Assembly: GCF_028281565.1 (NCBI RefSeq)
Contig: NZ_JANQJQ010000041.1
Span: forward strand, 173,065-237,064
Reading direction: 5' to 3'
DNA length: 64,000 nucleotides
DNA from: Seonamhaeicola sp.
GTDB lineage: Bacteria > Bacteroidota > Bacteroidia > Flavobacteriales > Flavobacteriaceae
Both the position numbers and the translations under genes were made by a program. The notes under the pieces are model-generated. The model was not told the DNA's origin. It was given only the letters and a program-made list of their open reading frames with translations, and did no database searches. This document shows positions 9,204 to 17,238 of the stretch, piece after piece; the first letter of the stretch is position 1; every line of letters begins with the position of its first letter.

Positions 9204-11435
9204 ATGAAAGGGCTTGGAACCATATTAGTATTCACAATTTTTATCACGATCAATTCCGGTATTGCTCAAAATATACCATCACATGAAGTAGTATCTGTCA
9301 GTGAACTTTCAACATTTTTAAAACCTGAGGTAAAACAAACGTTAGCTCAAAAGGGAAAGATCTCAACGTCAGATTTAGCACAATATTTTAGAGAGACATT
9401 CTCTGAACGCTATTTCTACGATTGGAAAAATTTCGATAAGCGTTTTCAATTGTACAAAACCATTTATCCCGAAGCAGAAAAAAATCATGAAACGCGCGCT
9501 TTAGACCATATGGCCAAATATTCGGGAACCACAAAATGGAAACTACCGTTCAATTATTTATTTGGAGACCCTGTAAATGCTTATGCCTTACGTCATTTGG
9601 CACGTCAGCATAAAATGGTAGACATTGCTTTTTATAGTCATTATCAAGATCAAGGGTCAAAATATGTTGCATATTTTAAAGATCAACAGAAATCTTTAAA
9701 TGCAGCTTTAGAATCCGGTAATTACGAAAAAATTGAAGATGGTAACGGAGTTTATGAAGCTTTTCGTTCCGGGTATCGCGTATTAAACTGGTTACAGATC
9801 CATAATATGTTTTTGGGTGAGGATGCCTATACCGATGAGGACCAATTAAGAACCATTGCTACTTTGCTACAACACGGTTCCCATTTATATGAGACCAACC
9901 GGGAATTTCATTCCGGGAATCATCAAACCAGGGGGGTATCGGCCTTAGCTATGATTTCTATTTTGTTGAGAGATTTTGTCGATACAGATCTGTGGTACGA
10001 TCGTGCGATGCAACTGTTGGAAGCGCATTTATCAAAAGAAATAAATGAAGATGGTTTTCAGTTTGAACGAACAGTACACTATCATATGAGCGATATTGGT
10101 AATTATTATTACGTATATCAGTTGGCTCAGATCAGTAACATTAAAGTGGGTGATTTTTGGGAAAATCGTTTAAGATCGTTGTTCTCCACATTGATAAAGA
10201 TAGCTTATCCGGATAAATCGGCACCGGTACTTTCCGATGATACCGATAGGCCCTGGGCAGAAAAAAATGATATTTCAGGAGCACTTACGTTAGGGTATTT
10301 ACTTTTCAATGATCCTGAAATGGGCTATTTCGCCAATGATCATGTGGAGGCTAAAATGTACTGGTATTTAAATGAACAACAATTAGGAATGCTCAGTAAT
10401 ATTCAATCTAAAAAACCGGAATATCAGTCACTGCATTTCCCTGAAACCGGGTATTATGTTATGCGTGATGGCTGGAATGACAGGGATAATATGATGATCA
10501 TTTCAGCGGGATTGGATGATCTAAAACCAGACCATCAGCATGGTGATATGTTAGGCATTCAGGCCATGGCTAATGGAAACGTTATATTACCCAATTACCA
10601 GGTGCGCTACTACTTAAAGGACCTGGAATTATTCAAAAATTCTTTGACCAAAAATGTTGCTTTGGTAGATGATGAACTTCAAGGTAAGCAATATACATCC
10701 AATAAAGGGGGGAGTGGCTTTGGAAAGTTTAAAGCATTACCGAACCCTGAAGTTATTACATGGCATTCAGATGACAATGTTGATGTATTTGTTGGAACTC
10801 ATGACGGTTTCGAAAATATTGGCGTAAACTATTCGCGACAGGTCATTTATTTAAAAAATGATTTTTGGATAGTAAAAGATAATTTTAGTTCTGAAGAGGA
10901 GCATATTTACAAACAGATATGGCAAGGTCATTTTAGTACTGAGAATGGGCCAAATCTGATCAGAACCACATTTGATGATGGTTCCGGGCTGGATATTTTT
11001 CAACTTGAAAGTGTAGATGGGGTTAAAACGGATGGGCGAAGAGGAAAAGAATGGGCTATTGTTTCTAAGGATGCCGCTCAAAAGTATAGTTTCATTACAC
11101 TGGTTTTTCCCTTCAGTACTTTCGATAAACGAATTGATGAAAACCTGGATAGCCCGAACCTGAAAGGCTGGAAATTGAATGCTTCAAAATGGAAAAATGA
11201 TTCCGGGCATGGCATGTCATTGACCAAAGAAGAAACCTCAATTTACTTTTCGGTTAGCTCCTTGGAATTTGCGGATACCAGAATAAGTTTCAGCGATACT
11301 GTGGATGTTTTGGTGAACACCGGGAACAACCGTCTGAAAGTACAATTGTTAAGTGGTGATAAAATCAATGGTATAATTACTAGAAAAGGTGTTGCACAAT
11401 CTGTTATTTTTACATCAACTATTAATACATTTTAA
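9204..11435 (+). CDS. Heparinase II/III-fold polysaccharide lyase-like protein, probable alginate lyase
   Basis: A secreted protein of about 743 aa with a signal peptide ending GIAQ; the ATG at 9204 is preferred over a TTG six bases upstream. The N-terminal half is an alpha-helical toroid with a conserved SGNHQTRGVSALAM segment and FERTVHYHMSDIGNYYYV, which resemble the His and Tyr motifs of heparinase-II/III-type lyases (PL15, PL17, PL21, PL39). The C-terminal half has the beta-sandwich with KPDHQHGDMLGIQ. It differs strongly from the PL17 enzyme at 17239, so it is not simply a duplicate. Position in an alginate-regulated operon suggests an alginate or oligouronide lyase. I cannot assign the CAZy family from sequence inspection. 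Confidence 0.65.
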   Translation: MKGLGTILVFTIFITINSGIAQNIPSHEVVSVSELSTFLKPEVKQTLAQKGKISTSDLAQYFRETFSERYFYDWKNFDKRFQLYKTIYPEAEKNHETRALDHMAKYSGTTKWKLPFNYLFGDPVNAYALRHLARQHKMVDIAFYSHYQDQGSKYVAYFKDQQKSLNAALESGNYEKIEDGNGVYEAFRSGYRVLNWLQIHNMFLGEDAYTDEDQLRTIATLLQHGSHLYETNREFHSGNHQTRGVSALAMISILLRDFVDTDLWYDRAMQLLEAHLSKEINEDGFQFERTVHYHMSDIGNYYYVYQLAQISNIKVGDFWENRLRSLFSTLIKIAYPDKSAPVLSDDTDRPWAEKNDISGALTLGYLLFNDPEMGYFANDHVEAKMYWYLNEQQLGMLSNIQSKKPEYQSLHFPETGYYVMRDGWNDRDNMMIISAGLDDLKPDHQHGDMLGIQAMANGNVILPNYQVRYYLKDLELFKNSLTKNVALVDDELQGKQYTSNKGGSGFGKFKALPNPEVITWHSDDNVDVFVGTHDGFENIGVNYSRQVIYLKNDFWIVKDNFSSEEEHIYKQIWQGHFSTENGPNLIRTTFDDGSGLDIFQLESVDGVKTDGRRGKEWAIVSKDAAQKYSFITLVFPFSTFDKRIDENLDSPNLKGWKLNASKWKNDSGHGMSLTKEETSIYFSVSSLEFADTRISFSDTVDVLVNTGNNRLKVQLLSGDKINGIITRKGVAQSVIFTSTINTF

Positions 11436-11437
11436 TA

Positions 11438-13336
11438 ATGACTGTAAAAAAGAACAACGTGATTTTCATTATGGGAGTTTCCGGTTGCGGAAAGACCACT
11501 ATTGGAAACTTGCTTGCGGAATCCCTTAGAATACCATTTTTTGACGGTGATGATTTTCACTCACAAGCTAACGTAGATAAAATGAGCAACGGTATACCGC
11601 TTAATGATGAAGACCGGTATGGCTGGCTGCAAACCTTAAATGGCCTGGCCAAAGAACAATTGGAAAAGCAATCTTGTATTATCGTTTGTTCGGCCCTGAA
11701 ACAAAGTTACCGGGATCTATTATCCCAGGGTATTGAAAAGCATACCAAATGGGTACATCTGGCTGGGACATTCGATCAAATAGAAGCACGTATCAATAAC
11801 CGTTCAGATCATTTTATGAGTTCTGCTTTGTTGCAATCCCAGTTTGATACTTTAGAACAGCCAACAGATGCTTTAACCATTGATATCAGTTTAAAACCGG
11901 AAGATATTGTTGAAAAAATACGAGAAGAAATAGACATGAAATCAGAATTTGGCCTATTTGGTTTGGGGGTCATGGGTAAAAGTTTAAGTAGAAACTTGGC
12001 TAATAATGGTTTCAGGGTGTCTTTGTTTAACAGGCATGTTGACGGTTTGGAAGAAGATGTAGCCGTCAATTTTAAAAATGAACATGAAGAATTGGCATCA
12101 GCCCTGGCTTTTGATGATATCGAAGCCTTTGTCAATTCGCTGCAACGACCAAGAAAGATCATGCTCATGGTTAATGCGGGAAAAACCATTGATATTGTTA
12201 TCGATTTGCTCATGCCGCATTTGTCAGAAGGCGATATTATTATTGATGGCGGAAACTCAAATTATAACAAGACCAAAGCGCGGTTTGAGTACTTAAAAGC
12301 AAAGCAAATGCATTTTATAGGTACAGGTGTTTCGGGTGGAGAAGAAGGTGCGTTAAAAGGGCCTTCTATTATGCCAAGCGGTGCTAAGGAGGCTTATAAA
12401 AACGTACAGCCGTATTTAGAAACCATTGCTGCAAAAGATGAAAACAAGCTGCCTTGTTGTACCTATGTTGGACCGGAAGGCAGCGGGCATTTTGTTAAGA
12501 TGGTACATAATGGTATTGAATATGCCGAAATGCAATTGCTGGCCGAGGTGTTCAGCATCCTTTCGGCCACAGGAAAAGATCCGGATGAGATAGCCGATAT
12601 ATTGGAAGGTTGGAAAGTTACGGCTAACAGTTATTTACTGGAAATTACTGTTGATATCCTTCGGAAAAAAGAAAATAAAGATTGGTTGATCCATAAGATC
12701 CTGGATAAAGCCGGTAATAAAGGAACCGGTAATTGGGCAACTATTGCCACGGCTCAGTTGGGTGCTCCAAGTACCATGATGGCGTCAGCATTATTTGCCC
12801 GTTATATATCCTTTTATAAAGACGATAGGGTAGAAGCACAGCAGCATTATGGAAGCCATAATGATTTGAGTTTAGAGGTTTCGTCAGAAGCGTTATTGAA
12901 TACCTATCAGTTTGCCAGAATTATTAATCATCATCAGGGGTTTGGTTTAATTCAGCAGGCATCAGGAACGTATCATTGGAATATCAATTTAAGCGAATTG
13001 GCGCGTATCTGGACAGGCGGCTGTATTATCAAATCGAGCCTGATGGTTGAACTGGTAGAAATCCTTAAAGACACCGATTCAATTTTAAAAAGTGAAACTA
13101 TAATTAAACAAATAAAGGCTTTAAAACCGGATGCCAACAAAGTAGTTTCTGAATGTATTTTAAATGAATTACCGGTGCCCTGTTTAAGTGAGGCGCTGAA
13201 TTTCTTTAATGCCTTTACTACGGCTGATTCATCGGCAAATATCATTCAGGCGCAACGTGATTATTTCGGAGCGCATACCTATCAAAGAACAGATGATGGC
13301 TCCGGAAAATTTTACCATACCAACTGGAGTGAATAA
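11438..13336 (+). CDS. Bifunctional gluconokinase / 6-phosphogluconate dehydrogenase fusion
   Basis: Two complete enzymes in one chain. Residues 1-165 are a GntK-type gluconokinase with Walker A GVSGCGKT (13-20) and the DGDDFHS and DEDRYGWL motifs. From about Met167 a full decarboxylating 6-phosphogluconate dehydrogenase follows: GLFGLGVMG nucleotide fold, GTGVSGGEEGA, catalytic Lys354 in GHFVKMVHNG, NKGTGNW and a C-terminal AQRDYFGAHTYQ. The chain would turn gluconate into 6-phosphogluconate and then ribulose 5-phosphate, CO2 and NAD(P)H. Start is 3 bp after the upstream stop codon, so translation is coupled. Its presence in an alginate operon is odd because alginate yields KDG, not gluconate. 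It could balance NADPH for the DEH reductases; that is inference. Confidence 0.88.
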   Translation: MTVKKNNVIFIMGVSGCGKTTIGNLLAESLRIPFFDGDDFHSQANVDKMSNGIPLNDEDRYGWLQTLNGLAKEQLEKQSCIIVCSALKQSYRDLLSQGIEKHTKWVHLAGTFDQIEARINNRSDHFMSSALLQSQFDTLEQPTDALTIDISLKPEDIVEKIREEIDMKSEFGLFGLGVMGKSLSRNLANNGFRVSLFNRHVDGLEEDVAVNFKNEHEELASALAFDDIEAFVNSLQRPRKIMLMVNAGKTIDIVIDLLMPHLSEGDIIIDGGNSNYNKTKARFEYLKAKQMHFIGTGVSGGEEGALKGPSIMPSGAKEAYKNVQPYLETIAAKDENKLPCCTYVGPEGSGHFVKMVHNGIEYAEMQLLAEVFSILSATGKDPDEIADILEGWKVTANSYLLEITVDILRKKENKDWLIHKILDKAGNKGTGNWATIATAQLGAPSTMMASALFARYISFYKDDRVEAQQHYGSHNDLSLEVSSEALLNTYQFARIINHHQGFGLIQQASGTYHWNINLSELARIWTGGCIIKSSLMVELVEILKDTDSILKSETIIKQIKALKPDANKVVSECILNELPVPCLSEALNFFNAFTTADSSANIIQAQRDYFGAHTYQRTDDGSGKFYHTNWSE

Positions 13337-13352
13337 CCATTAAAACCACCAC

Positions 13353-14630
13353 ATGATGCCAACATCCGAAACTAAAAAGTCGCTATTGAAAAAGATCATT
13401 GCTTTAGTCTTAAGTTTTGGCCCCGGCATATTTGCAATTGGCTATACTATCGGAACCGGAAGTGTAACCTCCATGATTGTGGCAGGAAGTACTTATGGTA
13501 TGCAACTGCTTTGGGTGCTTTTATTGAGCTGTTTGTTCTCCGGGATCTTAATGTTTGCTTATGGGAACTATGGTTTGATAACCGGTGAAACAGGACTATA
13601 TGGTTTCAAAAAGTATATCAAAGGAGGCAAGGTTTTGGCTATCATGGTGATTATTGGTATTTCTTTTGGACAGTGGAACTCGTTAATGGGTATTTTGGGT
13701 ATTTCGGCCAATATGCTCTACGAGATTTTTGCTATGAATTTTGACGGACTGGAACATTATAAATATGAAACCGTTTTGATCATAGCTATAGTTATCATAG
13801 CTGTTTTTTACGGATTATTGCTAGTTGGTAAATATACCTTCTTTGAAAAAATATTGGTCATTTTTGTGACGTTTATGGCACTGTCCTTTATAGTGTCATT
13901 GTTTTTTGTGTATCCGTTACCAAAAGATGTGGTCATGGGATTAATACCTTCCATACCGGATGTTCCGGGAGGTAAAATGATGGTAGCGGCTTTTGTGGGC
14001 ACCACCATGGCGGCAGCTACGTTTTTGTCGCGCCCGCTCTTTGTAAAAGGAAAAGGTTGGACTATGGACCACTTACAGCAGCAAAAGAAAGATGCCATTA
14101 CAGCGGCCATTTTAGTGTTTATAATTAGCGGTACAGTCATGGCAGTAGCCTGCGGTGCTTTGTTTCACCAGGGGAATCCGGTAACCAAAGTGCTTGATAT
14201 GGCAAATACCTTAGAACCCGTTGCAGGAAATCTGGCCGTTAGCATTTTCTTTTTCGGAACACTCAGTGCGGGTTTATCATCCATATTCCCCTGTTTATTA
14301 ATTGCCCCTTTGTTATTGGCAGATTACCAATCCGGTACTTTAGACACTAGTTCCCGCCAATTTAAGATCATCACGTTTATTGCCTGTTTAGTGGCTTTGA
14401 TCGTTCCCGTATTTGGAGCTAACCCCATTGAAATGCAAATATTGTCCCAGGTATTCAATGTGTTTGTGTTGCCGATAGTTATACTGGGGATCATATTACT
14501 GGTTAATAATAAAAAAGTGATGAAAGGGTATAAAACCGGTGTTTTTGTGAATGTAGGTTTAGCAGCGTCACTACTTTTCGCCTGTATTATTTCCTATAAC
14601 GGGGTTCTAGCGCTTTTTGAGTATTTCTAA
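13353..14630 (+). CDS. NRAMP-superfamily membrane transporter lacking the canonical metal motif
   Basis: A polytopic protein of 425 aa with about 11 hydrophobic segments and the GPG start of TM1 typical of the NRAMP family. Where canonical members have DPGN in TM1, this protein has GTGS (residues 34-37), and the TM6 MPH motif is altered to a TMAAATF stretch. The aspartate that ligates Mn2+ or Fe2+ is therefore absent. It is the last gene of the PL6 operon, 16 bp after the kinase-dehydrogenase fusion. It may carry another cation or a sugar-acid-related solute; I cannot say which. Annotating it simply as a manganese transporter would be unsafe. Confidence 0.7.
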   Translation: MMPTSETKKSLLKKIIALVLSFGPGIFAIGYTIGTGSVTSMIVAGSTYGMQLLWVLLLSCLFSGILMFAYGNYGLITGETGLYGFKKYIKGGKVLAIMVIIGISFGQWNSLMGILGISANMLYEIFAMNFDGLEHYKYETVLIIAIVIIAVFYGLLLVGKYTFFEKILVIFVTFMALSFIVSLFFVYPLPKDVVMGLIPSIPDVPGGKMMVAAFVGTTMAAATFLSRPLFVKGKGWTMDHLQQQKKDAITAAILVFIISGTVMAVACGALFHQGNPVTKVLDMANTLEPVAGNLAVSIFFFGTLSAGLSSIFPCLLIAPLLLADYQSGTLDTSSRQFKIITFIACLVALIVPVFGANPIEMQILSQVFNVFVLPIVILGIILLVNNKKVMKGYKTGVFVNVGLAASLLFACIISYNGVLALFEYF

Positions 14631-14640
14631 AACCCATACA

Positions 14641-14800
14641 TGGGTCTCTCGCAAAGGCGCGAAGACGCAAAGTTTTAACGACTTCAATATCCCTTTGAGG
14701 GGATCATAGGGGTGTTTTTCTTCCCTTTGAGGATTATCGAAATGAAAATAACGAGCGCAGCTCTATAGGAGTATCACCTTCTTCGTACTTCCAACTTCGT
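14641..14800. repeat. Intergenic repeat fragments
   Basis: The stretch after the NRAMP-like gene holds a half-copy of the TCTCGCAAAG...GACGCAAAG repeat (also at 2448) and a CCTTTGAGGGGATCATAGG element resembling sequences at 29700 and 33939. It then runs into low-complexity TTCGTACTTC repeats. No gene is apparent. Confidence 0.5.
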
Positions 14801-14836
14801 ACTTCTAACTTCAATCAAACATTTTAACACTATTTA

Positions 14837-14867
14837 TTTGTATACTAAATAATTATATGTATTTTTG
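14837..14867 (+). promoter_or_regulatory. Promoter of second PL6 operon
   Basis: TTTG at 14837-14840, 19 bases, and TATTTTTG at 14860-14867. The -7 box and preceding ATATG match the promoter at 6667. Transcription would begin only about 20-25 bases before the start codon. Confidence 0.8.
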
Positions 14868-14888
14868 GTAAACCAAACTGGTTAACCA
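14866..14888. promoter_or_regulatory. Double GntR/FadR-type operator, second PL6 operon
   Basis: TGGTAAACCA and TGGTTAACCA separated by 3 bp, overlapping the -7 box and ending 9 bases before the PL6 start codon. The third element of the other two sites is missing here. Confidence 0.8.
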
Positions 14889-14897
14889 ATTTAAATT

Positions 14898-17234
14898 ATG
14901 CATAAGACACCACATTTTTTATACGTTTCCTTCCTCTTATTAATTGTGTTTTCATGCAATAAATCTGGTGAAGCAGGTATCCTTGTTAAAGATTTAACCG
15001 CATATAATGAAGCGGTTTCCAAAGCACAACCGGGAGATATTATTGTACTCGCCAATGGTGTTTGGAATGATGCCGAATTGGTTTTTGAAGGCCAGGGTAC
15101 CAAAGAAAATCCTATTAAACTTTCTGTTGAAGAAAAGGGAAAAGTCACTTTGGAAGGCCAATCCAATCTTCAAATGGCAGGACAGCATCTGGTTGTAGAG
15201 GGTTTGGTGTTCAAAAACGGGTATACGCCAACTAATGCGGTCATCTCATTCAGAAAGAATAAAGAAGAAATAGCAAATAATTGCCGTTTGACCGAATGTG
15301 TGATTGACAATTATAACAATCCCGAACGCCTGGTTCAGGATTACTGGATAACGATTTACGGCAAAAATAACCGAATTGACCACAATCATATATCAGGTAA
15401 AAAGAATTTAGGTGTTACTATGATCGTTGGTTTGGATACCGAAGCCAGTAGGGCTAATCATCATCGAATAGATCATAATTATTTTGGTCCACGGCCTACT
15501 TATGGTAATAACGGCGGAGAGACTTTGCGAATAGGAACTAGCCATTACGCTTTAGAGAGTTCAAATACTTTAGTGGAAGCGAATTATTTTGACCGATGTA
15601 ACGGTGAGCACGAGATCATCTCGAACAAATCCTGTCAGAATACATTTAAGTATAATACGTTTTTTGAGTGTACCGGTACCCTGACCATGCGTCATGGCAA
15701 TGAAACTTTGGTGGATGGCAATGTGTTTATGGGTAACGGAAAACCCAGTACAGGTGGCGTGCGTGTGATCAATGAAACTCAAACAGTTATCAATAATTAT
15801 CATTTCGGATTAACAGGCTACCGTTTTAGGGGCGCTTTTGTTATGATGAACGGCGTACCTGATTCACCGGCAAATCGCTATGTGCAGGTGACTGATTCTA
15901 AAGTGAAGCATAATGTGTTTGTGAATTGCAATCACATTCAGTTATGTGCCGGAAGCGATGCAGAGAGAAGCGCGGTGCCAATCAATTCAGAAATTTCGGA
16001 AAACATTTTTTATCATGATTCCAGGGATAAACTATTCACGGTTTATGATGATATAAGTGGTGTTACATTCAGTAATAATATTATTGGGATCAATATAGAG
16101 ACCGGTATAGCTCAAGGTTTTGAAAAAGCAAATATGCAACTGGCTAAGAACGCACAAGGGTTTTTAATTCCGAAATCCGATCAGATCAAAACCCCTATAG
16201 CTATTAGTCCGGAAATAGCAACAAAAGAAAATACCGGTGCCACCTGGTATTCAAAAAGTGAATCGTTAGTGGCATTAAACAGCGGAAAAACTATTCATGT
16301 AAAAGCGGGGTTGAATAGTTTGTTTGATGCTGCTAATAATTCTCAACCCGGAGATATTTTAGAACTTGAATCCGGTGGAACCTATGTAATCACTAAGGCG
16401 GCCAAAGTAAAACACCCGCTTACATTTAAAACATCGGGCGATGAAAAAGCCACTATTCTATTCGAACGTATGATGGCTTTCGAGATCCAGAACGGCGGCA
16501 GCTTGTCTTTGGAAAATTTAAAGTTTAACGGAGCCAGTTCGCCTGATTATGCCGGAAATTCGGTAATCAGTACCAGTAAAAGATCCATGACAGAAAACTA
16601 CAAACTGTTCATTGATAATTGTCTGTTTGAAGACTTTGTGGTAAACCATTCGTTTGATGTGTTACGAGTATCTAAAGGCACCTTCGCCGATACTATAAGC
16701 ATAGCTAATTCCGCATTCAAGAATATTACGGGGCATATTATGGCTCTGGATAAAGAAACTGACGATATTGGTGCTTACAACGTAGAATACGTAATTATGA
16801 AGAATAATGTATTTACTGATGTCCAGGGAACCGCCCTAAGATTGTACCGTGGTGGAAAAGACGAAAGTACTTTCGGTCCGTTTTTAGAAGTGAACCACAA
16901 TGTGTTTGATAATGTAGGCCACGGTAAAAAGAATAAATTCAATACAGCGATGTCCTTATACGGCGTTCAGGTTAATGACATTAACAATAATATCTTTAAC
17001 AATTCAAAAGGCTTGAATATGCATTTGGTGGTTGGAGAGCCTATAGTAAATGTATTGAACAACAATTTTTATAAGTCTGATAAAATCACGGTGACAGGGA
17101 ATGAAAAATACAACGTGCAAAATCTGTGGGAGTTAGATCCGAAGTTTGAAGGAGACAGTTTTGTGCTTTCAGGCAAATCGCCTTTAAAGGGAAAAGGAAC
17201 CGATGGGGCAGACCTTGGCATAATTTCTAAATAA
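14898..17234 (+). CDS. PL6 alginate lyase, second two-domain lipoprotein
   Basis: Paralogue of the enzyme at 6879 with the same two beta-helix layout. Lipobox Cys20 in VFSC. Catalytic Lys244 lies in the strict family motif NGEHEIISNKS and Arg265 in MRHGN, again 21 residues apart. The first copy has the variant VEVISSKT at the lysine, so this copy is closer to the family consensus. First gene of the PL6-PL17-kdgF operon; stop codon is 4 bp before PL17. Together with PL17 it should degrade alginate oligosaccharides to unsaturated monouronate in the periplasm. Confidence 0.92.
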   Translation: MHKTPHFLYVSFLLLIVFSCNKSGEAGILVKDLTAYNEAVSKAQPGDIIVLANGVWNDAELVFEGQGTKENPIKLSVEEKGKVTLEGQSNLQMAGQHLVVEGLVFKNGYTPTNAVISFRKNKEEIANNCRLTECVIDNYNNPERLVQDYWITIYGKNNRIDHNHISGKKNLGVTMIVGLDTEASRANHHRIDHNYFGPRPTYGNNGGETLRIGTSHYALESSNTLVEANYFDRCNGEHEIISNKSCQNTFKYNTFFECTGTLTMRHGNETLVDGNVFMGNGKPSTGGVRVINETQTVINNYHFGLTGYRFRGAFVMMNGVPDSPANRYVQVTDSKVKHNVFVNCNHIQLCAGSDAERSAVPINSEISENIFYHDSRDKLFTVYDDISGVTFSNNIIGINIETGIAQGFEKANMQLAKNAQGFLIPKSDQIKTPIAISPEIATKENTGATWYSKSESLVALNSGKTIHVKAGLNSLFDAANNSQPGDILELESGGTYVITKAAKVKHPLTFKTSGDEKATILFERMMAFEIQNGGSLSLENLKFNGASSPDYAGNSVISTSKRSMTENYKLFIDNCLFEDFVVNHSFDVLRVSKGTFADTISIANSAFKNITGHIMALDKETDDIGAYNVEYVIMKNNVFTDVQGTALRLYRGGKDESTFGPFLEVNHNVFDNVGHGKKNKFNTAMSLYGVQVNDINNNIFNNSKGLNMHLVVGEPIVNVLNNNFYKSDKITVTGNEKYNVQNLWELDPKFEGDSFVLSGKSPLKGKGTDGADLGIISK

Positions 17235-17238
17235 TACT

